Shown piece by piece: positions 55,416 through 64,000 of a stretch of 64,000 bases of DNA. Numbering within the stretch: the stretch's first letter is position 1; every line of letters starts with the position of its first letter. The DNA is taken from positions 27,777,445 to 27,841,444 of the forward strand of contig NC_056753.1 of assembly GCF_018687715.1 (NCBI RefSeq). Direction: 5' to 3'. This DNA comes from Carya illinoinensis (Eukaryota > Streptophyta > Magnoliopsida > Fagales > Juglandaceae). Made by a program: the position numbers and the translations under genes. The notes under the pieces were generated by a model. It did not search any database. It saw only the letters and a program-made list of their open reading frames with translations, and was not told the DNA's origin.

Positions 55416-58400
55416 ATGGCTTCCTCTACCATTGCTGTAACTCCCACATCTTTCATACTCAACAAGGTCAATACATTTCCCCATTTCCCATTGCCCCACG
55501 ATTCCTCTCTGTTACTATTTTCTCCACTTTTTTTTCTGACAATAATCTAATAGCCCATGTCTAGTATTTCGTTCCTGTTTTGATCCTTTTTTCTTATCAG
55601 CAGAAAGATTTGGGGTTCTCTGCTTTTTCGACACGGTCAGGGTTTTCCATTGTGAAATGCCGGAGAACGATTTTCAAGAAAATTTGTTCGGTCATGGCAC
55701 CGCAGCAGTCGGAACGCAAGCCTTCGACCACTGGCTCGGTTGGGTTCCTATCATTTTTCCTGATCAGGTTTTTGTTTTGGGTTAATGGGTTTGATTGTTT
55801 TGTGAATTTAATGGCGGGATTTTGGTTAATTACAGGTGAAGACTGGGATGACGATGACCGAGAAGATACTGGCTAGGGCTTCTGAGAAAACCCAGTTGAT
55901 CCCTGGTGAGAATGTTTGGGTTAACATTGATGTTCTGATGACCCATGATGTTTGCGGCCCTGGTTCAATTGGAATCTTCAAGAAAGAATTTGGAGAGAAT
56001 GCCAAGGTATCGGATAGTCTGTTGCATTTAAATGTGACTCTTTTATGACTTTTTTCTTTTGGCTTCAATAAGATTTAATGATTCCTCATTCTAAAGCTAA
56101 TATCTTAACTTTATTGGAAGTGGTTTGAATGTCTAGTGGCGGAAAACTGATGCGGTCATGTGATGAAAATCTGTGGGCAGAATTTGCATATCTTCATTGA
56201 AATTTAAAGTTCCACATAAAACAATAGGGTCTCGTGTTGATGGTCATTAAGCTGTTGTTATTTTAACACTGAATCAAGACAGAGTGATTGCAAAAAAGTC
56301 CAAATAGATAACGGACGCGAATCAACCATACCTGATAGTCTGATCACGTCAACATAAGCGTGAGAATTTTGATCATATTAATGTTCACTGGAGCGTTAAG
56401 TTTACAATAGTCTGATCATGTCGATTTTCACATAAGCTGTTGTTATTTTTAACACTGAATCAACACAGAGTGATTGCAAAAGTCCAAATAGATAATTGAC
56501 ACAAATCAACCATACCTGAAAGTAAGGGGCACGCGAATCAGGTTTTGGCACGACAATTGGTGTGGGGACGTCGCCCTGAAAAACATATTTCCTTCTCTTT
56601 ATAGGATTGCGTCTGATCCGGGCTCCTTAGTGGTTGATAATATGTGCAGTACTACAGATGCCATTCAATGGTCTGTGAGGTTCATTAGAGCCGTCCAAGA
56701 TTGGGAGATGGGAGACATCATTGAATTTTATAGAATGTTATATGTGCTGAAACAAAGGACAGGAGGGGAGGACAGATTATGCTGGAAAGACATTGGTAAC
56801 AAGAAATTTTCAGTTTGTTCATACTACAAGGCCTTGTCGACTCGCTTCCTTAATGCTTTTCCTTGGAAGAGCATTTGGAGGAGCAACGCCCCTCCCAAGG
56901 TTGCTTTCTTTGGCTGGCTAGCTTCTCATGGTAAAATACTGACCATAGACAACTTAAGAAAATGGGGACTACACATTATGGATTGGTGTTACTTGTGCAA
57001 ACACAATAGTGAATCTGTGGACCAACTTCTTCTCCATTGCGAAGTAGTCAAGGTATTGTGGGATGAAATTTTCTTGAGGCTTGGTATCGCATGGGCTATG
57101 CCTAGGAGAGTGATCGATCTACTATCTTGTTGGCGAGGGATAAGGGGCAACCGCTAGATCGCAGCTGTATGGAAGATGGTACCTCTATGTTTAATGCGGT
57201 GCACATGGACCGAAAGAAATGGACGATGCTTTGAGAACAAGGAACGCTCTCCAGAGGGTTTCAGGGCTTTTTTCTTTCATACTTTACTACTTTGGGCTTC
57301 TTCTATTGTACTAAACGGAACAAGTCTCAATGACTTTTATGCTACTATCAATAGCTCAATGACTTTTATGCTACTATCAATAGCACTTAGTTTGTAACTA
57401 GGCTTTTCTTTGTATACTTCCTGTGTACTAGGGCCTTACCTTTTTACGTGGATCAATAAATTTTTTTTAACTATAAAAAAAAAACATACCTGATAGTCTA
57501 ATCACGTCAACATGAGCGTGTGAAGCCCCTAAGGGTTGGCTCAAGTGGTAAAAGCCTTGGGCTTGGTGGTATACCCAGGTCTAAGGTTCAAATTCCATTG
57601 GGTGCAAACAATATCTAGAGGCCATCGGACTTGGGGATTTTCTCATTGAATTACCTAAGGTGCACTTGCGGAAAACTCTTTTCCGAGGGCCTATGCACCC
57701 CCGGGATTTGTCAGGATGCTGTTCCTGGACATCTGGTGCCAATAAAAAAAAAAACATGAGTGTGAGAATTTTGATCGTATTAATGTTCACTTGAGCGTTA
57801 AGTTTACATTAGTCTGATCATGTCAATGTTCACATGAGCATGTGAATTTTGATGGTATCAATATTCAAATGAGCAAGAAATGTACATACTTGTGAGATAT
57901 GCTTTATTTATTTATTTTTTTCTGCTGCACAGTCTTCATCATTTTGATGAAGGTGTATGCCATACTCATGAGTGACTGTTAGGTGAACTGTGTGTGTTAG
58001 CACTTTTGATACTCCTATATGATAAGATTGAGGGTAGGTGGTGTATGAGATTCCACATTGTTTGGGAATGAGAAGTTTTTGCTTTTTATAAGGTTCCAAT
58101 GGAGCTCCAATTGTATCATTGACTAGTACTTTTGAAGTATAGGCCATATAGTTTGGGCCTTTCATTGGGGCGTTACAAATGGTATTAGAGCCAATCCCAA
58201 CCAGAAATGTTGGATTTGAGCCGTGCCACCTACAACAGACAGACCTGACGAGGACGTCAGGAATTTAAGGGGGGTAGATTGTGATACCCCCCATGTGATA
58301 AGATTGATGGTATGTGGTGTATGGGATCCCACATTGCTTGAGAAGAAGAAGTTCTTGCTCTTTATAAGGTTCCAATGGGGCTCCAGTTGTATTATTGACT

Positions 58401-61400
58401 AATCCTTTTATAGTATAGGCCATGTAGTTTGGGCCTTCCATTGGGGCGTTACAGCACTATTTTAAATAATGTAATAACTGTCTGAGATTGACTGTTATTT
58501 TGGAATTGAGGTTTGGGATCGGGAGAAGATTGTAATAATACCAGACCATTACATATTCACGAGTGATGAACGTGCAAACCGTAATGTGGATATACTAAGG
58601 GATTTCTGCATGGAGCAAAACATCAAGTACTTTTATGATATTAAAGATCTTGGTAATTTTAAGGTATGGCTCTACTCTCTCATTTGCTCTCTTTCCATTT
58701 TGCTAATCCATTATTCTTAAGAGGTTATATCTAAATTTTCCTTCCTACCTTTTCAGGCTAACCCAGATTACAAAGGTGTATGCCATATTGCTCTTGCACA
58801 AGAAGGTCACTGTAGGCCTGGAGAGGTAAGTTCTTTTATCAAAAACATTGCAAAGTCAATAATTCATGTCACTTTTGTGCCTTAAAGTTCCAATGTTGTT
58901 AAACCCTATTCATTGCATTCAGGTCCTGCTGGGTACAGACTCTCACACTTGTACAGCTGGAGCATTTGGCCAATTTGCCACTGGAATTGGCAACACTGAT
59001 GCAGGTTTTGTGTTGGGCGCTGGGAAACTCCTCCTCAAGGTCTATATATGCTTAATTTTGGCGTCAACATGGACTTCCTCACTTTAACAACTTAATTTTT
59101 GCTCGGAAAACTAATTTCATATTTAAGGTTTCCAAAATATGATCGTAATTCTCAATTCTAGGACTTCCAGCAGCTGTAAGAACTTAGATATCCTTCACTG
59201 ATTGGAAGGTAGTTAAGATACTGCCATCTAGTGTGTGAATATATACCCATACAAATTATTTATTTGACTTTGGGATGTATCATGTTTATCCTTTTTGGTA
59301 AGTTCAGATGTCTTATTTTATTAGAGCCATGCATTCTTGTGTTAGACGCTCTTAACATCTTTGTAGTTTGAATTATTATTGAAAAGCCAAGAAAGATGAT
59401 TAAAATACAATTTATTTGCTCTTTTTAGTATTTCCATGGATAAGCATGACCATGATTATATGCATTCTGTTAAATTTTAGAAAACTAGTAGATCCTCAAG
59501 TCTTAAAACTTGCTACTGTTTACATATAAGAGAACTAGAAACCAGAGTATGGAAAAATTATGTCTTTCAACTTCCTTCAAGCTATGTGCATGTTCCAATT
59601 TTCTGCAACCTGTACATATGCTCTATCTTATAAATTGACAAAGGTTTTCCTGTCTTATGTAGAAATGTATTTGTAGTATTCCCATATCGAGTTTTCATCT
59701 ATATATAATTCACAGGTTCCCCCAACTCTGAGATTTGTGATGGATGGCGAAATGCCGGATTATTTGCTTGCAAAAGATTTGATTTTACAAGTAAGTTAAA
59801 ATAGGTTCTTGGGCGATGCCTATTACCTTTAATAAAATTTCCTGATTGCACTAGCCAATATGCATTAACTGGATCTTCTATATAAATGTACTCCCCTTAT
59901 CTGTTTTGTTGTTTTCCTGAACAATTTTCACCTTTCAGATTATTGGTGAAATATCTGTATCTGGCGCAACATATAAATCTATGGAGTTTGTGGGCTCAAC
60001 TGTTGAAAGTTTAACTGTAAGTAAATGTTTCTTTTTATAGGTAACTGTAAGTAAATTTTTAAAAGATATTCTCCGAGTCTCTGGTCCACACAAATCTGCT
60101 GCTAATGTTATTCACACATATTTTTTAGTATTTTTTTATTTTTTAAGTGGATCATGAATTTTACTTCTCTAATTCTCTGTATAGATGGAAGAAAGGATGA
60201 CATTATGCAACATGGTTGTTGAAGCTGGGGGAAAGAATGGTGTTGTCCCTGCTGATAGCACCACATATAAGTACCTTGAGGTTGTTGCAATAGTTCATTA
60301 AATGCATTTGGTTTGATAATCCCCTATGTGTTTGTCCATGCACTTAGATGTGTGTTTATGCAAACATGCTAATCTTTTTGAGACCATGCCACTCCATTTT
60401 AGGCTTTTAGCTATATATCATGATATAGATATATTTAACTTATCAAAAACTCTATGCATAGTCACTTTTGTGTACTCTACTAATGTGATTGGCCGTGTCA
60501 CTTTTTATCAATATAAACTACTTGCTTTGGCCAATTACATCAGTAGAGTGTGCAAGGAATACATAAAAATGACTGTATGTAGTAGAACTTTAACTTATTC
60601 CTAGTTTTAATACTAAAACCTGATGATAGTATACCACAATCCTGGGTTTGAAATCCATATTTGTTGTAATGGGGTTGGGTTGTCACCTTGAAGAAAAACT
60701 TATTGCCTAAAAACTGCTTTGTTTTGGACAGAAGATGTTCTCCTATGAAGTCTACATGTATCATATCAAACATTTGCTTATAATATTATATTTTGTTTTG
60801 CACAGGATAAGACTTCTGTGGCCTATGAACCAGTTTATAGTGATGAACAAGCAAGGTAGTTTTTCCTAACTGTAATGTCTATATGATTAGAACTTTACAT
60901 GGACGTATGAGGAAAAAACTATAACTATTTTTGGAAGAGAGGAGAGGGTGTCTGTGCATCAAGTACCTAGTAGTTAAATCTGTTGATGTTAGCTCTGAAT
61001 GGTGTTTGGGTGACCTTTCCTACCTTGGCACATTTATGTTTTTTGATGACATACTGAATTAACTTGATTACTTTTTGACTAATTATTTTTCTTTTGTTTC
61101 ACTTTTGGATTTCATTTATATTGATGAGTTTGATCTTGGCTTTTAGATTTCTTTCCGAGTACAGATTTGATGTCTCAAAACTGGAACCCCTGGTAGCAAA
61201 GGTGCGTGATTTTGATAGCTGTCAAAGAGAAGATTTGCTCAATTTTCTTTTGTTTTATCTTTACTTTTCCTAATACGATCAAAACTAGGAAACCATGTAG
61301 GTGGTGGATCGCATGATTGATCTACTAAAAATGGGTCTTCTGTTATAGTTCTAGAGGGATTGCTTACTTTGACTCTTTTTATGAGTAATGATGTCAATAT

Positions 61401-61542
61401 TTTTCTACAGCCACATTCTCCAGATAATCGGGCTTTAGCAAGAGAATGCAAAGATGTGAAAATTGACAGAGTGTACATCGGATCTTGTACGGGAGGGAAG
61501 ACAGAGGATTTTATGGCTGCAGCCAAAGTTTTCCTAGCTTCA
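55416..61542 (+). CDS. IIL1: 3-isopropylmalate dehydratase (isomerase) large subunit, chloroplast; copy B, partial at the window edge
   Basis: This is the leucine-biosynthesis enzyme that converts 2-isopropylmalate to 3-isopropylmalate with a small subunit in the plastid. In plants it also acts in glucosinolate-type chain elongation where present. Predicted exons: 55416-55466, 55601-55738, 55836-56006, 58511-58663, 58757-58825, 58923-59039, 59716-59790, 59939-60016, 60185-60280, 60806-60855, 61147-61201, 61411-61542. They sum to 395 codons with no stop or frameshift, and all borders are GT/AG. The first ~45 residues ([13 protein letters not shown]...) resemble a transit peptide. Key motifs: [72 protein letters not shown] and [17 protein letters not shown], whose Cys is an iron-sulfur ligand. 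The remaining ~3 exons (compare 19631-19937 in copy A) lie beyond 64000, past the LINE fragment in the next intron. Confidence 0.93.
56525..57486 (+). mobile_element. 5'-truncated L1-type LINE, copy-B-specific insertion
   Basis: The flanks carry a target duplication CATACCTGA(A/T)AGT (56512-56524 and 57486-57498), and the insert ends with a poly(A) tail. The insert encodes the end of ORF2: 56630-57157 contains [20 protein letters not shown], then [10 protein letters not shown], then [18 protein letters not shown] (zf-RVT), followed by [21 protein letters not shown]1 copy A lacks it at the equivalent position, so it arrived after the duplication. Confidence 0.9.
57524..57753 (+). mobile_element. 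tRNA-derived SINE, copy 2
   Basis: It begins with the tRNA-like head GGTTGGCTCAAGTGGTAAAA and has box-B-like GGTTCAAATTCC and an A-rich end. Flanks ACATGAGCGTG and ACATGAGTGTG form the target duplication. The same insertion is in IIL1 copy A (16825). Confidence 0.85.
58005..58453 (+). mobile_element. TRIM: miniature LTR retrotransposon, copy-B-specific
   Basis: 5' LTR 58005-58177 and 3' LTR 58280-58453 (173 and 174 bp) share the order TGATAC...TGATAAGATTGA...CATTGGGGCGTTACA with scattered differences. A primer-binding site TGGTATTAGAGCC (58180-58192, initiator-tRNA type) follows the 5' LTR. A purine tract AAGGGGGGTAGA (58267-58278) precedes the 3' LTR. The target duplication is GCACT at 58000-58004 and 58454-58458. 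The ~100-bp interior is non-coding. Copy A lacks it. Confidence 0.93.
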
Positions 61543-61654
61543 GTAAGAAGCTTTATGTCTTTATCATATATAAGACCACTGGGCACTTTTTTGCTACTTA
61601 TATAATGGCTTGGTTAAAATGTAAATATGGTGTTATTTTTAGATATATTTTGTT

Positions 61655-61892
61655 AACCCCTAGGGGTTGGCTCAAGTGGTAAAGGCCTTGGGCTTGGGGG
61701 TATGCTCCCCCTAGGTCTAAGGTTCAAATCCCCTTGGGTGCAAACAATCTCTATGGACCATCTGGTTAGGGGATTTTTGCCTTGAATTACTAGAGATGCA
61801 CTTGCGAGAAACTTCTTACTGAAGGCCTATGCACCCCTGGGATTAGTCTGGACGTTGTTCCTAGACACTCGGTTCCAATAAAAAAGAAAGAA
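61655..61892 (+). mobile_element. tRNA-derived SINE, copy 3, with 14-bp target duplication
   Basis: The target duplication AGATATATTTTGTT lies at 61641-61654 and 61893-61906. The SINE has the head GGTTGGCTCAAGTGG, box B GGTTCAAATCCCC and the body ending GGTTCCAATA before the A-rich tail. The perfect duplication fixes the SINE boundaries for all copies in the window. It lies in the IIL1 intron after exon 12. Confidence 0.93.
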
Positions 61893-62201
61893 AGATATAT
61901 TTTGTTTAAAAATTTAATCTTAACTTGAGTATTGGAGAGTTTGGTTCTGGTCCCTAATTTGCTTTATCTTTATCCATTTGTTTAGAATCATGAGAAAAAC
62001 CACTACTAATCTGCCTTATATGAGTAGTTTCATATAATTCATAAGCATCAGGGACGTGTTTTGTTGATGAAGCATGTATCTTAATAACTTTTGTGCTACA
62101 TTATGCCTTTTTTGCATATTTTTTGTTCTTATATTTGACATATGAGCTTTTTTTACTTAAATGAAGAATCAAATTAAGATTAAGGTATATATTGCACTTT
62201 A

Positions 62202-63952
62202 CGTTTTTTTTTTTTTTTTTTGATAAGTAAAAATTTTATTCATCAAATGCGATAGGCGAAGCCCATGTATACAAGAAGTATACAAAAGAAATGTTGATGT
62301 CGTGTTTCGTACACTTTTGGGCCGGGCCCTCAGCAACTCAGGTATTCAATCTTGAGCCGGCAAACACAAAAGGTAACTCTAGAAGCCGGCGGCCGAGGTG
62401 GCAGCCAGGGGGGAGCCTCCGATGCCTAAGTCAGTATTGCTTAAGGTATAAAGTTCAAGGGTAGTTGTAGCAAGCAAAGTTTAGAGAGTTCCACCCCCAT
62501 CGTGGTGTGTGAGAGTCGTTTTTATACCTGTGTTTAAGTTAGGGGCCCATGCTTTGCAGCTGGGCGGAGGGGTGTCCTTTTGGAGCCCCTTCCACTAGGC
62601 TTTATTTAATGTGGTGTGGCCCCCTAAGTGAGGTAATTAATGCGGTGTGATCTTTTGATATTGCTTTAGAGTTCAGTCCCGTCGAGATGGCGTGTTCCCT
62701 TCTTGCTTCGTCGGGATAGCCTACCGTGCCCGAGGTAGCGACCCATTCCCGACTTGGGACCTCGAGCCCTGCTTATACAGGTCAGGAACCCCCGACTGGG
62801 TTGCCCAATGGCTTGGCGTGTGCAGGCCTTCGAGAGCTGGCCCTCTAGGGTTTAGGAAAATTCCCTCTTACACCTGGTTTGGGCCTGAGGCCCTGGGGAA
62901 AAATCCACCTAACAAGAAACACCTAAAAACATTCTATAACTAGAACATCAAGGACAGCAACTCGTACTGCCCCACCATTAAGTACAATGGCTGAAAACCA
63001 ACTAAACAAAGAACATATAAAGAATTCCCAGATTTCATCTACATTGCGTTCCCTATTATTAAAACACCTCTCATTCCTTTCAAACCAAATGCACCATATA
63101 ATATACAACGGAATCATCTTCCATGCAGCTGCCACTTGAGAGCAAGGAAAAAGGTCTAGGCCAACATGCAAGTGCTTCTACTACTGAATTGGGCATAACC
63201 CAGGACAGTTCGGATCTACTAAGCACACCATCCCATAACCCTTTAGCCACATCACAATGAATAAGAAGATGGTCCACAGATTCTGCAGCTTTCTTACACA
63301 AAAAGCACCTTCCACAACAATCATGCCACGCTTTCTCAAATTGTCAATTGTCTGAATGTTCCCCAAATACTATTCCAAGGAAAATAGATGTTATGCTGAT
63401 CATACGACTTATAATAAGATCTAACAGTAAACTTTTTAGACATTGTGTGTCTCCAGTACATTTGATTCCTCACATGTCGTCTAATGCCCCTGAAAAAATC
63501 AGCAACCTCCTCAATTTCCCAATCCTGAACAGATCTGTAAAAACTGACATCCCAATGCATCTCTTCGTTATAGTAAGTCAACAACTCAGAAATTAAGGCC
63601 TGCTTCTTAACAGCCAATCTAAAAACTGCCGGAAAAGCTTTAAATGGTGCAGTATCACCACACCAAACATCAAACCAGAATCGAACTCTTGACCCATCAC
63701 CTACCACAAAACTGACCTGTTTTACAAAATTATCCCATCCTTTTCTAATAAATTTCCATAAACTTACACCATATGACCCCCTACTCTCCTTAGTGCACCA
63801 ACCCCCCCCTATCACTACCATACTTCCATACAATCACCCCCCACAACACTCCCTCTTCCATATGAAATCTCCACAACCACTTCCCCAACAATGCCTTATT
63901 AAAACTACACAAATTACGAATCCCCAAACGTCCATCAATAATAGGACAGCAA
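62202..63952 (-). mobile_element. 5'-truncated L1-type LINE fragment in an IIL1 intron (copy B)
   Basis: On the plus strand it starts with a poly-T tract (62203-62220) and GATAAGTAAAAATTTTATTC, the 3'UTR of a plant L1 in reverse. It then runs to 63952 with LINE ORF2 sequence on the minus strand (62923-63833). Flanks CACTTTACG and AACTTTATG fit a short target duplication. It is almost the same as 18433-19507 in copy A but lacks a ~50-bp segment (around 63363). The coding frame is broken. The insertion predates the IIL1 duplication. Confidence 0.9.
62331..62917. mobile_element. Probable solo LTR in the LINE 3' region
   Basis: The GC-rich, ~590-bp insert is absent from typical LINE sequence and has ends TGTTTCG... 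and ...GAAACA, an inverted pair. It contains promoter-like and C/G-rich segments (GGGCCGGGCCCTCAGC). I cannot find a matching 5-bp target duplication, so the exact borders are uncertain. Confidence 0.4.
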
Positions 63953-64000
63953 ACTTTATGCTTTTTTAGGAGTTATTGAGACTTCATTGTAATGTTTTTT

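Noticed and set aside
57908..58165. Minus-strand frame across the TRIM border
   Set aside because: Spans an insertion border and matches no protein.
61655..61740. Functional tRNA gene
   Set aside because: Box A and B motifs exist but the cloverleaf is incomplete and the sequence continues into a SINE body with target duplications.
62692..62943. 83-residue frame in GC-rich DNA
   Set aside because: Lies in the probable solo LTR; open only because of high GC content.

Overview
This is a stretch of AT-rich plant nuclear DNA. The evidence is intron-split genes with GT/AG borders, Ty1/copia, LINE, SINE, TRIM, Helitron and MITE insertions, and plant-specific gene families (ATL RING-H2, KHZ-type CCCH, chloroplast isopropylmalate isomerase). 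A dispersed MITE-like family with CATCTCATCTCATC ends recurs many times. I associate it with Fagales genomes such as walnut or hickory (Juglandaceae), but that species guess is recollection and was not tested. About two thirds of the window is mobile or duplicated DNA. Only two or three loci look like working genes.

Layout. 1-2164: MITE-bearing intergenic DNA with a GA microsatellite. 2165-8405: a 5'-truncated, decayed copia element of SIRE type on the minus strand; between its RNase H and 3' LTR lies a broken antisense copy of a small coiled-coil gene. 9789-12301: an apparently intact three-exon EF-hand plus ZZ-like zinc-finger gene on the minus strand. 13104-15090: a CCGACT-type repeat block, an AT-rich satellite with 75-bp monomers in a ~299-bp higher-order unit, and two GC-rich palindromes. 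15770-19937: a dead copy (copy A) of the large subunit of chloroplast 3-isopropylmalate dehydratase (IIL1/LEUC type). 21185-35184: a ~14-kb block bounded by ~0.95-kb inverted repeats. It contains a ~1.2-kb-arm palindrome of RPA70-like gene sequence, ~0.7-kb tandem repeats, a U-box-kinase-like exon fragment duplicated in tandem, and a 4.67-kb Ale/Retrofit-like copia insertion.

35744-36245: an EF-hand/ZZ pseudogene. 37855-38214: an ATL70-like gene cut off at the first RING cysteines. 41478-42034: a compact intact unit for a 142-residue coiled-coil protein, the relative of the fragment inside the first copia element. 42926-42962: a Helitron 3' end. 45520-49640: a proposed minus-strand Helitron carrying the promoter, 5'UTR and exon 1 of a KHZ-type CCCH gene. 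49735-50053: exons 2 and 3 of a third EF-hand/ZZ relative. 51097-51732: a hAT-like element rich in CCGGT. 53003-53690: a decayed acidic-protein gene. 55416-64000: the second IIL1 copy (copy B), open through exon 12 and running off the right edge.

Copies A and B of IIL1 share a SINE and a LINE fragment at equivalent intron positions, so those insertions came before the duplication. Copy B alone carries a 5'-truncated LINE, a TRIM, another SINE and a probable solo LTR. Copy A alone has lost exon 1, exons 7-12 and probably the last exon, and has a frameshift and a mutated splice donor. Copy B is therefore the probable functional leucine-biosynthesis gene. I see no bacterial-type operon, CRISPR array, rRNA or convincing tRNA gene.
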